DNA of 64,000 bases from Flagellimonas amoyensis (GTDB lineage: Bacteria; Bacteroidota; Bacteroidia; Flavobacteriales; Flavobacteriaceae), in contig NZ_QBUK01000004.1 in assembly GCF_003058265.1 (NCBI RefSeq), forward strand, positions 124,001 to 188,000. The letters run 5' to 3'. Positions 25,501 through 34,600 of this stretch are shown here, in pieces. Both the position numbers and the translations under genes were made by a program. Each line of letters opens with the position of its first letter. Within the stretch, counting starts at the first letter, position 1. The notes under the pieces were generated by a model. That model did no database searches. It was given only the letters and a program-made list of their open reading frames with translations, and was not told where the DNA came from.

Positions 25501-27147
25501 GTCACATTGATCATTAGCAATGTGAACGATATCCCAGAAGGTGGAAACATTTCAATAGATGTGATACAGGACTTGCCATATGCCTTTTCTGAGGGAGATT
25601 TTACCTTCAGCGATGTGGATTCTGGTGACAGTTTCAATGGCATACAGATCATTTCCCTTCCCGCCAAAGGCACATTCACCTACAATGGAAACCCAGTTTC
25701 CCTAAATGACATGATCGATGACATTGCACTTCTGGTCTATACCACTGAAGAAGGTGAATATGGTGAAAACTATGCCTCCTTTTCGTTCAAAGTGAAGGAT
25801 AGCTCCGATGCATTGAGCAATGACACTTATTCCGCAACCATCACAGCCGCACAGGATACCGATGGTGATGGGATACCCGATGATGAGGACGAAGATGACG
25901 ACAACGACGGAACTCCTGATGATGAGGACGACTTCCCGAAAGACCCCTCCGAGGATACCGATACCGATGGTGACGGAATTGGTGACAATGCCGATGACGA
26001 TGACGACAACGATGGTACCCCGGACGATGAGGACGACTTCCCGAAAGACCCTTCCGAAGATACCGATACCGATGGTGACGGAATTGGTGACAATGCCGAT
26101 GACGATGACGACAACGACGGAACTCCCGACGATGAGGACGACTTCCCGAAAGACCCTTCCGAAGATACCGATACCGATGGTGACGGAATTGGCGACAATG
26201 CCGATGACGATGACGACAACGATGGAACTCCCGACGATGAGGACGACTTCCCGAAAGACCCCTCCGAGGATACCGATACCGATGGTGACGGAATTGGCGA
26301 TAATGCCGATGACGATGACGACAACGACGGCACCCCGGATGATGAGGACGACTTTCCGAAAGACCCCTCCGAGGATACCGATACCGACGGTGATGGAATT
26401 GGTGACAATGCCGATGACGATGACGACAACGATGGCACTCCCGACGATGAGGACGACTTCCCGAAAGACCCTTCAGAAGACTCTGACATTGATGGTGATG
26501 GAATTGGGGACAATGCCGATGATGATGACAATAATGATGGCGTGACCGATACAGACACCGATGGCGATGGTCTTGGGGATGAAGTTGACAATGACGATGA
26601 CAACGACGGAATTCCCGATGATGAGGATGACTTCCCTACTGATGCCAATGAAGATACCGACACCGATGGTGACGGGACAGGGGACAATGCCGATACAGAC
26701 GATGATGGCGACGGATATTCGGACGAGATCGAAGAGGCAGAAGGGACCGATCCAAAGGATCCAAACAGCACCCCATTGGACACCGATGGTGATGGTGTGC
26801 CCGATAGCATGGACGACGATGATGACAATGATGGTGTTTTGGACGGTGATGATTCCTTCCCGACCAGCGATGAACCCAAACTCGTTCCGGCACAGGCCTT
26901 TACACCCAACGGGGACGGGAACAACGATGCATGGATCATCCCGGGCATAGACAATTATCCCAACAATAAGGTTTCCGTTTACAACCGATGGGGGCATGAG
27001 GTCTTTGCCACAAGGTCGTACAAGAACGACTGGGAAGGCTTCTACAAGAGTAGGAACGAAAAACTTCCCGCCGGCTCCTATCTCTATATCATCGATTTGG
27101 GAGATGGCAATGCCCCGTTGCAAGGCTGGATTTTCATCAACTACTAA
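22522..27147 (+). CDS. Large T9SS-secreted surface protein with calcium-binding repeats
   Basis: 1541 residues. Signal peptide (about 1-24, ending AMAQ); a LamG/thrombospondin-C-like jelly-roll region (about 85-315); beta-sandwich regions; cadherin-like/VCBS-type domains (about 815-1105, NDVEIDGDDLIFYLIDG, PDGTFTYEHDGSETTSDSFTY); a long thrombospondin type-3-like Asp-rich repeat region (about 1112-1450) with six near-identical 35-residue copies; and a C-terminal CHU_C/gliding-type sorting domain (about 1455-1541, FTPNGDGNNDAWIIPGI, VSVYNRWG). That domain marks type B cargo of the type IX secretion system. The PorP/SprF gene follows 26 bp later, the usual partner for such cargo. It is probably an adhesin. 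Confidence 0.9.
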   Translation: MKQISINLFSFVLLFLLCGTAMAQTVDMTVKQGPNVDVMVTVGAANLDLSTFEQDLEQAMHLKGIPLGKLRVEAFQRSSISSDQADASDIFNSWNVMDFNGAEPPNSHNYLSGTGSGTYTGPYFSFDSGTNRILADPVARNTGNSGVAMYDPTGDVADGTISATFGLSGNPYQHAEVGFIFRKIDNNNFYAYLIDNHTACGNLTGYGAEGTPAEAILMRKNGVTSILAVNATGGTTGKPASWNTNRGDMFGPFFNGQSIDFKIEMSGDNIKVSRRGGSGNAGTDWVQAFDITDTNFSSGSYGFYVHEQQNAYFKDIEIEKLELRAFKDVLREPQWRNSALRFNVNLDDAEVADFDVDTDLSEILMRTINEDIHYIGWGTNANQTQFDRFITQNNSQGTFVNRSNGSWSSWIDQMAQYIYEQYQFGTVTAGEFFIAGTSVEIDVDPAQLKNNTANASYPSGRWRITHDETHFANNTGKVSWNGLYLEDVPEFYEKTGKYTFTFEDLPTAPTTLYFHRKPVASFTYSGDTGFINDTSYDLDGGANNGIAQAEWQWKSVDAASTNDWIAGQFDKNAVPEGQYLVMLRVQDHQGTWSKPSSIYVEKTSGSGGTEDLPIAQFNILPDMLNTYTGNMTIAVEDNSVDPYGRTLSTQEWIVTQRTYDSEGNPTNTQIYSGGTPMTDFSAYNNKSADYIISLRTQTDSGVWSLPFYRTLTIVDDNIAPTATANPSNGNLDTTDDILLVFQDENGGSGFDVQRFAKVQSATPPATGNAAWTSWSNSQSKTTSFASGGSGWYIHAEVKDNAGNVGTTSFGPYTVTLVVSADDDLAILDEDTTSNPIDVLFNDVYDTAFTPTVTITVQGTKGNAVVNGSNQVIYTPNANANGTDTVTYELDDQGQKVTANITLSILPKDDLPVANADSFNLDENGILNEDVSTNDVEIDGDDLIFYLIDGPSHAASFTFNPDGTFTYEHDGSETTSDSFTYNFEDAVSFSETVTVTLIISNVNDIPEGGNISIDVIQDLPYAFSEGDFTFSDVDSGDSFNGIQIISLPAKGTFTYNGNPVSLNDMIDDIALLVYTTEEGEYGENYASFSFKVKDSSDALSNDTYSATITAAQDTDGDGIPDDEDEDDDNDGTPDDEDDFPKDPSEDTDTDGDGIGDNADDDDDNDGTPDDEDDFPKDPSEDTDTDGDGIGDNADDDDDNDGTPDDEDDFPKDPSEDTDTDGDGIGDNADDDDDNDGTPDDEDDFPKDPSEDTDTDGDGIGDNADDDDDNDGTPDDEDDFPKDPSEDTDTDGDGIGDNADDDDDNDGTPDDEDDFPKDPSEDSDIDGDGIGDNADDDDNNDGVTDTDTDGDGLGDEVDNDDDNDGIPDDEDDFPTDANEDTDTDGDGTGDNADTDDDGDGYSDEIEEAEGTDPKDPNSTPLDTDGDGVPDSMDDDDDNDGVLDGDDSFPTSDEPKLVPAQAFTPNGDGNNDAWIIPGIDNYPNNKVSVYNRWGHEVFATRSYKNDWEGFYKSRNEKLPAGSYLYIIDLGDGNAPLQGWIFINY
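25855..26540 (+). repeat. Tandem 105-bp repeats encoding Asp-rich TSP3-like units
   Basis: Six near-identical 105-bp units inside the adhesin gene, each encoding a 35-residue block that starts DTDTDGDGIGDNAD and ends DDFPKDPSE. Each block carries several DxDxDG-type calcium loops. Differences are mostly synonymous, so the array has expanded or been homogenised recently and could vary in copy number. Confidence 0.9.
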
Positions 27148-27173
27148 AAACGACAAAAAACAGAATCAAAGAC

Positions 27174-28064
27174 ATGAATATCATACATAAAATACAGATT
27201 TTTATAGTTGCCATGGTACTCTGTTCCACAGTCAGTGGCCAGCAGGACCCCAACTACACCTTTTATAGGTACAACATGAACATCTACAACCCTGCTTTTG
27301 CCGGTAGTTCCGAAGCCGCAGAATTTTCTCTCGGGGTAAGGAGCCAATGGGCAGGCATTGAAGGCGCCCCAGAAAGCCAAAGTGCCATTTTTGGAATGCC
27401 CGTGGGCAGAAATGTGGGGCTGGGCGTATCCATACTCAACGACCGGACGTTCATTGAGCAACAGACATGGATGGCCATTGACATCTCCTATCATATCCAA
27501 TTGGACGGGGAGCATCAACTTTACTTTGGCCTCAAGGGAAGTGCCAACTCCTATGATGCCAATACCAATGGGCTCGTTACCTATGGTGTGGGGCAGGATG
27601 GCTCGTTGATGGACTATGAAAGCAGGTTCACCCCCAATGTAGGTGCCGGGGTATACCTAAAGCACGATAGGTACTTTGCATCGTTATCGGCGCCCAAGTT
27701 GTTGACGCCCGATCGTCTTCAGCAACGCAATGGAAATGCCTATCTCGGAGTTGACCGTATGCATGCGTATCTGAGCGGCGGGTATACTTTTCTATTGGGA
27801 AGGACATTGGACCTCAAAACAATGGGTATGCTCCGCTATGTGGATGCCTCACCCATATCCGTGGAGTTGACAGGCCTGTTGGATTTTGGCGAACGTTTTG
27901 AGTTCGGTGCCAGTTATCGTCACGAAGAAAGCATCAGCGGATTGTTTCTTTTCAACATCAGCCATGGCTTGAATCTGGGCTACGCCTATGAAACCTCCAT
28001 CCAAAATTCCATCGATGGGTTGGACAACAATACCCACGAACTCTTCATGAGGTTACGGATGTGA
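27174..28064 (+). CDS. PorP/SprF-family type IX secretion outer-membrane protein
   Basis: 296 residues, signal peptide about 1-22 (ending VSGQ). The family opening is clear: QQDPNYTFYRYNMNIYNPAFAGSS, followed by LGVRSQWAGIEGAPESQSAIFGMPV and repeating amphipathic strands of a beta-barrel, ending with LFMRLRM. SprF/PorP-like proteins associate with T9SS and are typically paired with a CHU_C-domain adhesin, as SprF with SprB. Here it follows the 1541-residue cargo gene by 26 bp, so it probably serves that protein. A strong terminator closes the unit at 28125-28164. Confidence 0.92.
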   Translation: MNIIHKIQIFIVAMVLCSTVSGQQDPNYTFYRYNMNIYNPAFAGSSEAAEFSLGVRSQWAGIEGAPESQSAIFGMPVGRNVGLGVSILNDRTFIEQQTWMAIDISYHIQLDGEHQLYFGLKGSANSYDANTNGLVTYGVGQDGSLMDYESRFTPNVGAGVYLKHDRYFASLSAPKLLTPDRLQQRNGNAYLGVDRMHAYLSGGYTFLLGRTLDLKTMGMLRYVDASPISVELTGLLDFGERFEFGASYRHEESISGLFLFNISHGLNLGYAYETSIQNSIDGLDNNTHELFMRLRM

Positions 28065-28124
28065 CAACTTCCCAAAAATAGCTGCTACAGAGATACCAAA
28101 CCCTCTATGCAGTAGAATATACCG

Positions 28125-28164
28125 AAGGGCCACCCAGAATTTTCTAGGTGGCCCTTATTTTTTT
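28125..28164 (+). terminator. Rho-independent terminator after the adhesin-SprF unit
   Basis: AAGGGCCACC (28125-28134) pairs perfectly with GGTGGCCCTT (28147-28156) around a 12-base loop and is followed by A then seven T residues. Confidence 0.9.
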
Positions 28165-28246
28165 ACGCCGACATATAGATCATGACAACCGTCAATTGGA
28201 GAACCATTCCTATTTTTTACCTTGCATAGCATCAATATTTTGAACC

Positions 28247-28546
28247 ATGAAAGGAAATTTTTCCGCTTTGATAGAATCGGACCAATTGGTACTCATCGAT
28301 TTCTTTGCAGAATGGTGTGGTCCCTGCAAAATGCTTGCTCCCATCCTCAAAGAGGTGAAGGATGAACTGGGGGATGCGCTAAAAATCGTAAAGATCGATG
28401 TGGACAAAAACCAATCCCTTGCCGGCACCTATCAAGTAAGGGGCGTGCCCACCATGATGCTCTTCAAAAAGGGGAAACAACTCTGGAGACAGTCGGGGGT
28501 GCTCCAAAAAACAGACCTGTTGCAGGTGGTGAAATCCTATTTGTAA
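28247..28546 (+). CDS. Thioredoxin
   Basis: 99 residues, a single thioredoxin domain without signal peptide, so cytoplasmic. The active site WCGPCK is at 23-28, preceded by DFFAE. The cis-proline lies in RGVPTMM (about 67), and the C-terminal helix is complete. The length is normal for a minimal thioredoxin. It reduces protein disulfides using thioredoxin reductase. It stands alone, convergent with the two universal stress protein genes, and could assist them in stress response, though nothing in the sequence shows a direct link. Confidence 0.95.
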   Translation: MKGNFSALIESDQLVLIDFFAEWCGPCKMLAPILKEVKDELGDALKIVKIDVDKNQSLAGTYQVRGVPTMMLFKKGKQLWRQSGVLQKTDLLQVVKSYL

Positions 28547-28572
28547 TACTCCATTGGTTTAGGTTCAGACAT

Positions 28573-29442
28573 CTATTCAAACAAATGGATGACCAAAAAA
28601 GGAACTTTGGAATTGAAGGAAACTTTTTGGACCACGGGTTCACGCGTCAACCGCTCAAAAAAGCCTCGGCCCCGATTGATCATGGCCACCATTTGAATGT
28701 CCCCGTTCCCTTCCACCGTTTTTTGGATGGTATGGTAGATGGATGTGTCTTTTTCCACGGCCACAAAATCATAGGGCACCGATTTCAACTGTTTTTTGAT
28801 GATATTTCTTGATGCCTCCTGCTCGGGGGTCAGTTCCTCCAAATTGCCCACATGGGTTATGCTGATCTTGGAACCATGGAGTTTGGCAATCTGTAAAAGG
28901 GGTCTGAGTTCGTAAGATTCAAAAAGATGCTCATATCCTGTAGCCAATAAAATGGTATCGATGCCACCCTCGCTTTTGAAATCTTCGGGAACAGCAATGA
29001 TGGGGCAAAAATCAATTTCCTTGATGATCTTGTACGTATTGCTCCCCATGAACACTTCCTTAAGGCCGGTTGCACCCTTGGTACCCATGATAATATAGTC
29101 CATACCTTTGTTATAGACGGTCTTCCCAATGGCATTGACAAGGTTGTCCGCGATGGATAGGGTCTCAAAAGTGTGTCCAGGGTTGCCATCCATCTCCTTC
29201 ATCTGTTGCAAAACCTTTTCCAGGTCACGCTCCGATTGCTCCTTCAGCAAATGGAACAAACGGGTATCGTTTGCCTGCCCTATTCTGGTACTCAACCCAG
29301 AAGTACCCACTTGAAAGGCATTGAGGAGAAAGAAATCGCAGGGCACATCCTTGAAGAGGGTCAGCGCATATACAATCGCATTCCATGAGTTTTTTGAAAA
29401 ATCCGTGGGCAGCACTACCCTTTTTCTATCCCTCTTTTTCAT
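28573..29442 (-). CDS. Universal stress protein, tandem UspA domains
   Basis: 289 residues, about twice one UspA domain. The first half opens with VVLPTDFSKNSWNAIVYA and contains a nucleotide-site signature MGTKGATGLKEVFMGSNTYKII (split around residues 140-165); the second half (about 165-289) is a degenerate Usp domain with LLATGYEHLFESYELRPLLQIAKLHG. Cytoplasmic. Its ATG overlaps the stop of the upstream paralogue by 4 bases, so the two are one operon and may form a heterodimer. Such pairs respond to starvation or redox stress in Bacteroidota. Confidence 0.9.
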   Translation of the reverse strand: MKKRDRKRVVLPTDFSKNSWNAIVYALTLFKDVPCDFFLLNAFQVGTSGLSTRIGQANDTRLFHLLKEQSERDLEKVLQQMKEMDGNPGHTFETLSIADNLVNAIGKTVYNKGMDYIIMGTKGATGLKEVFMGSNTYKIIKEIDFCPIIAVPEDFKSEGGIDTILLATGYEHLFESYELRPLLQIAKLHGSKISITHVGNLEELTPEQEASRNIIKKQLKSVPYDFVAVEKDTSIYHTIQKTVEGNGDIQMVAMINRGRGFFERLTREPVVQKVSFNSKVPFLVIHLFE

Positions 29443-30284
29443 CTGTTCAAATTTTGCATCACCAAGAACGGAATCTTCAATTTCAAGCTCAAAAGGTCTA
29501 CCGTGGACCTATAGAGCATATCCTCAAAAAAAGAATGTCTGGAGTTCACCATGACTAGCATATCGGTCCCTTTCTGCTCCAATTGTTCCATAATGGCCTC
29601 TGCCCTATTTTTGATGGGTGCGGTTTCAAAATGCAGATAGGAACGGGAAAGAGTGCCTTCCAAAAAGCGTTTGTTGTCTTCTTGTCGTGGACTGAGTTCA
29701 TCAAAATCCGTAATATAAAGGCATTGCACCTCCGATTTGAACTTACTCGCCAGATCATCCAAAAGTTTCAGTTCCCTCCGCTTGTAGGGAAGCATATAAT
29801 CGGTGGGAAAAAGTATGGACTTGGGCTGCCTATATTGAAAACCCTCGGGAACAGCCAGCACAGGGCACTTCACATACTTGAACACTTCAATGGTGTAGCT
29901 GCCAAAAGTGGTCTTATGGTCACTGGTTTCCCCTTTGGTCCCCATAATGACCAGGTCTATGTTCATCTCATCCACCACATCGTTTATTCCGTCCACCAAG
30001 CTGTCAAAACAAGCGATGGCCTCAAAATTGTGCAAAGGGTTCGGGGGCGTACCCATGATGGGTTCCAGCATTTGGTCCAGTTTCTTCCGTGTTTGCTCCT
30101 TTATCACCTTTTTGACTGCATCCACTTCTTCCTGCGGATTGGCACCAAACTCCCCATACACCTGCTCCGCATAGGCGTGCAGGACAAAAAAGCACGCCCG
30201 CTCACATTTATAGAGTTCCTGGGCATATTGGAGCGCATGGAGCGCATTCGCTGAAAAATCGGTAGGAATCAATACGGTTTTCAT
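29439..30284 (-). CDS. Universal stress protein, tandem UspA domains
   Basis: The start at 30284 (MKTVLIPTDFS) is preferred to the GTG nine bases upstream; about 281 residues. The first Usp domain runs from VLIPTDFSANALHALQYAQEL to the ATP-site-like MGTKGETSDHKTTFGSYTIEV (about 125-150), and the second half has ILFPTDYMLPYKRRELKLLDDLA. It is the promoter-proximal gene of the two-gene usp operon and is similar in layout to its neighbour, so an old tandem duplication is likely. The 259-bp gap to the RND operon holds that operon's promoter and palindrome. Confidence 0.9.
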   Translation of the reverse strand: MKTVLIPTDFSANALHALQYAQELYKCERACFFVLHAYAEQVYGEFGANPQEEVDAVKKVIKEQTRKKLDQMLEPIMGTPPNPLHNFEAIACFDSLVDGINDVVDEMNIDLVIMGTKGETSDHKTTFGSYTIEVFKYVKCPVLAVPEGFQYRQPKSILFPTDYMLPYKRRELKLLDDLASKFKSEVQCLYITDFDELSPRQEDNKRFLEGTLSRSYLHFETAPIKNRAEAIMEQLEQKGTDMLVMVNSRHSFFEDMLYRSTVDLLSLKLKIPFLVMQNLNR

Positions 30285-30490
30285 CGCAATCACAGTTTCC
30301 TCAAAGATAGACGAGCCACTACGGGCATAAAATGATATTGGTCAATTCAGGATGTAAAAAAATTAACACTTGAACCCCTAAAATGCGGTTTGCGCCCCAG
30401 TATTGGTCGTTAAGCCATAACAAGTGGACGTTCAAAGGTTTCCTGTGTTAAAATACCCTTATCGATCTATACGGAACAAGAGGTAAACTT

Positions 30491-30498
30491 TATCTTTG
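30491..30498 (+). promoter_or_regulatory. -7 promoter box of the RND efflux operon
   Basis: TATCTTTG is an exact TAnnTTTG match 46 bp before the adaptor start codon. No TTG is seen at the expected upstream distance, so an activator or weak basal expression is possible. Confidence 0.5.
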
Positions 30499-30503
30499 GC
30501 TGA

Positions 30504-30523
30504 CACTATTTTATAAAATAGTG
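30504..30523. promoter_or_regulatory. Perfect 20-bp palindrome at the RND operon transcription start
   Basis: CACTATTTTATAAAATAGTG is perfectly palindromic and starts 5 bp after the -7 box, so it covers the expected transcription start. That position is typical for a TetR- or MarR-type efflux repressor. No such repressor gene is in the window. Confidence 0.6.
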
Positions 30524-30543
30524 CCACCATCCACCAAACCAAA

Positions 30544-31620
30544 ATGAAAGTAAGAACTATAGTTTACATCCTATTAGTCATTGGAATAGGTGCGCTCATC
30601 GCCTACAGAATCAAATCCAATGCAGAAGTGGGGGCATCCGGCGGCAGAGGCCCAAGTATCCCCACGGTATCCGGTATGGTCCTAAAACCTCAGACCTTCA
30701 AGGACAATATTTCCATCGCCGGAACCTTGGAAGCCAATGAACAGATCGAGATACGAAGTGAAGTATCGGGAGTTGTAGAGAGTATCAACTTCAAGGAAGG
30801 AAGCAAGGTGTCCCAGGGACAAGTGTTGCTCAAAGTAAACGACATTGAGCTGCGCGCCCAACTTTCCAAGGCCCAGACCGCAAAAAAATTGGCTTCGGAA
30901 AATGAGCGAAGAGCAAAGCTCCTCTTGGAGAAACAGGCCATAAGCCAGGAAGAATATGACATTGCCAGTGCAGACTATCAATCGGCCAGTGCGGAAGCCG
31001 AACTCATTGAAGCACAATTGTCCAAAACCTCCCTTAGGGCACCCTTTTCAGGAACCATCGGCCTTAGGGCCATTTCCAAGGGAACCTATGTGACCCCTAC
31101 CACCGTAATTGCCAAATTGGTCAATACCGACGAACTGAAAATCACTTTTTCCGTTCCTGAAAAATATGGCTCACAAGTAAAAGTTGGCACTTCGCTGACC
31201 TTTACCACTTCAGATTCGAAGGAAGAGTACAGCGCCACCATCTATGCGATAGATCCTGAAGTGGATATCACCACCAGAACCCTTCGGATGCGGGCCATCA
31301 TGGATAATCGGGCCAATAAACTTTACCCTGGTGCCTACACCAGTGTCCAATTGCCGTTGGAAACGGTGGACAATGCCCTTTTGGTACCCTCCGAAGCATT
31401 GATTCCCGTGCAAAATGGAAAGAAGATCTTTATCCTTGAGAATGGCAAGGCCAAGGAAGTGGATGTGGAAATCGGGGCACGTACCGGAAAAGTGGTACGC
31501 GTACTGACCAACCTTCATCCTGGGGATACCATACTCACCTATGGTGTGATGGCATTGCAGAACGGTTCGCCCGTACAAGTTGTTCTTGAAGAACCTGAAC
31601 CCTTGACCCAAGCGCCATGA
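30544..31620 (+). CDS. RND efflux periplasmic adaptor (membrane fusion protein)
   Basis: 358 residues. An N-terminal hydrophobic segment (about 5-20) anchors or exports it. The HlyD-type layout is: a lipoyl half (SGVVESINFKEGSKVSQGQVLLKVND, about 75-105), a helical hairpin (about 105-155, AQLSKAQTAKKLASENERR), the second lipoyl half (LRAPFSGTIGLRAISKGTYV), a beta-barrel and a membrane-proximal domain (LLVPSEALIPVQNGKKIFIL). It bridges the RND pump and TolC. Its stop overlaps the pump start (ATGA), and the operon is completed by a TolC gene. Confidence 0.94.
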   Translation: MKVRTIVYILLVIGIGALIAYRIKSNAEVGASGGRGPSIPTVSGMVLKPQTFKDNISIAGTLEANEQIEIRSEVSGVVESINFKEGSKVSQGQVLLKVNDIELRAQLSKAQTAKKLASENERRAKLLLEKQAISQEEYDIASADYQSASAEAELIEAQLSKTSLRAPFSGTIGLRAISKGTYVTPTTVIAKLVNTDELKITFSVPEKYGSQVKVGTSLTFTTSDSKEEYSATIYAIDPEVDITTRTLRMRAIMDNRANKLYPGAYTSVQLPLETVDNALLVPSEALIPVQNGKKIFILENGKAKEVDVEIGARTGKVVRVLTNLHPGDTILTYGVMALQNGSPVQVVLEEPEPLTQAP

Positions 31621-34600
31621 ACCTCTCTACCATAAGTATCAAAAGACCTGTTCTCACCATTGTGATGAACATTTCCATCATTCTTTTTGGGATCATTGGC
31701 TACACCTTCTTGGGTGTTCGGGAGTTTCCGTCCATTGACCCTGCTGTGGTCTCCGTTCGTACCAGTTATTCCGGTGCAAATGCGGATATCATTGAATCAC
31801 AGATCACCGAGCCCTTGGAGAAGGCCATCAACTCCATTGATGGAATTCGAAACATTACTTCCTCCAGCGTTCAAGGTTCCAGTTCCATCACCATCGAATT
31901 TGAATTGGACAAAGACCTGGAAGCTGCCGCAAATGACGTTCGTGATAAAGTTTCACAGGCCCTGCGTAGTCTTCCAGAAGATTTGGACGCACCACCAGTG
32001 GTTTCCAAAGCCGATGCGGATGCAGACAGGATCATCTCGATGACCGTTCAGAGCAACAGCAAGAACATCTTGGAGCTTTCGGACTATGCGGAAAATGTGA
32101 TCGCCCAACGGATAGAAACCATTCCCGGCGTGAGCGGGGTGCAGATTTGGGGACAACGAAGGTATGCGATGAGGCTCTGGATAGACCCCTTGAAACTGGC
32201 ATCTTACGGACTCACCGTGGCCGATGTGCGTGCCGCGCTTTTGGCCCAAAACATCGAATTGCCCTCTGGAAAACTTACAGGGGACAATACAGAATTGAGC
32301 GTAAAGACCCTCGGAAACCTGAACACCGAGGAGGAGTTCAACAACATCATCATATTGGCCGACGGGGAAAAATTGGTTCAGCTGAGCGATATTGGCCGCG
32401 CCACCCTTGAAGGCGAGAACATGGAGACCAAAATGAGCGATTCTGGACAGCCCATGGTCGCTGTTGCCGTGGTTCCACAACCGGGGACTAACTATCTGGA
32501 AATCGCCAATGCCTTCTATGAGGAATACGAAAAACTTCAAAAGGACCTTCCCGAAGATTTTAAACTAAATGTTGTTATTGATGACACGGTGTTCGTAAAG
32601 AGAGCCGTCACCGAGGTTGCGGAGACCATTTTGATATCCATCATCCTTGTGATCCTGGTCATCTATCTGTTCTTCAGGAACTGGTCCTTGGCACTGCGTC
32701 CTTTGTTGGACATCCCTGTTTCTCTGATCGCCACCTTCTTTTTTATGTGGATGCTAGGATTCTCCGTCAACGTGCTTACCCTATTGGCCATCGTATTGGC
32801 CACTGGTCTGGTGGTGGATGATGGTATTGTGGTCACCGAGAACATCTATAAAAAAATCGAGGAGGGCATGAACCCCATAGAGGCGGCCATCAAAGGATCC
32901 AACGAAATCTTTTTTGCGGTCATCTCCATCTCCATCACCCTTGCCGCAGTGTTCCTGCCCGTTATCTTCTTGGAAGGTTTTGTGGGCCGATTGTTCAGGG
33001 AATTTGGTGTGGTATTGGGTACAGCGGTACTTGTCTCGGCCTTCGTTTCCCTTACGCTCACGCCCATGTTGAACGCTTATCTGACCAAACCTGGAAAACA
33101 GAGCAAATCCAAATTCTATCAGGTCACCGAAAAATATTTTGTGGCCATGAACGAATCCTACAAAAGTGCCTTGGAAAAGTTCATTCAGAAGAAATGGCTC
33201 AGCTTCCCCATTCTTATTGGATGTTTGGGATTGATCGTACTCTTCTATTCCCTACTTCAAAAAGAGACCGCACCCTATGATGACCGTGGCTTTGTAAGTA
33301 TGAATGTTACAGCCCCGGAGGGGTCGTCCTATGACTACATGGACAAGCTGATGACCGACATCACCAAATTGATCAATGACTCCATCCCCGAAAAAAAGGT
33401 TAGCCTTATCTTGACCTCGCCTGGGTTTGGTAGCTCATCGGTGAACAGTGGACGCGCCAATGTGGCGTTGGTAGACCCAAGCGAACGAGAGCGCTCCCAA
33501 CGTGAGATTGCGCAAGATCTAGGTCGATGGTCCAAAGCCTTTGTTGGGGGAAGATCCAACGTTTCCGAACGACCCACCATTTCTGTGAACCGACGAGGGG
33601 GACCTCCGATACAGTTCATCATCCAAGCAAAGAATTTTGATAAACTACAGGAAAAAGTTCCTGAGTTCATGGCCGAGGCAGAAAAAGACCCGACCTTCTC
33701 CTTTGTGGACGTGAACCTCAAGTTCAACAAACCTGAGATCTATGTATCCATCGATAGGGAAAAGGCCCAAAGTCTAGGGGTTTCTGTCCGGGATGTGGCA
33801 CAGACCCTCCAGCTATCCTTGAGCGGCCAGCGCTTTGGTTACTTTTTGATGAACGGAAAACAATATCAGGTGATCGGCCAGTTCGACAAACAGGACAGGA
33901 ACGATCCTACGGACCTTACCTCTATTTTTGTAAAGAACGATAAGGGGCAATTGATCCAATTGGACAATTTGGTCACCACCGAAGAACATAGCAGTCCGCC
34001 ACAATTGTTCCACAACAACCGATACATGTCGGCAACCGTTTCGGCCAATTTGGCACCGGGCAAGAGTATCGGGGACGGAATTGATGCCATGAATACCATA
34101 AAAGACAGGGTCTTGGACGAGACCTTCACCACGGATCTTGGTGGTGAATCCCGCGATTTTGTGGAAAGTAGTTCCAATACCGCTTTTGCATTTGGTCTGG
34201 CCTTCCTCTTGATCTTTTTGATCCTCGCTGCCCAGTTTGAAAGTTTTATTGACCCTATCATTATCATTCTCACCGTGCCCATGGCCGTTGCAGGGGCAAT
34301 GTTCTCCCTATGGCTGTTCGGTGAAACCTGGAACATTTTTAGCCAGATCGGTACCATCATGCTGATAGGTTTGGTGACCAAGAACGGTATCTTGATTGTT
34401 GAATTTGCCAATCAGTTGCAGGAAGAAGATCAGGAACTATCCAAAATGGAGGCCATAATGAAAGCGTCCGTATCGCGATTGCGACCTATTTTGATGACCA
34501 GTCTTACCGTTGCCCTAGGTGCATTGCCCATAGCATTGTCTCTTGGTGCAGCATCTGCAAGCCGTACCGGTATGGGTGTGGTGATCATTGGTGGAACTTT

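Noticed and set aside
25855..26540. Regular repeats that could suggest a CRISPR array
   Set aside because: The units are contiguous 105-bp coding repeats without unique spacers and keep the reading frame of the adhesin.
25827..26954. Long open frame of 375 codons on the minus strand opposite the adhesin repeats
   Set aside because: It is a Ser/Pro-rich mirror of the Asp-rich GAT/GAC repeat codons; there is no start context and no family similarity, and the + strand protein is clearly real.
29583..30254. Open frame of 223 codons on the + strand opposite the second usp gene
   Set aside because: It lies antisense to a well-supported universal stress protein and shows no domain or signal; it is a shadow frame.
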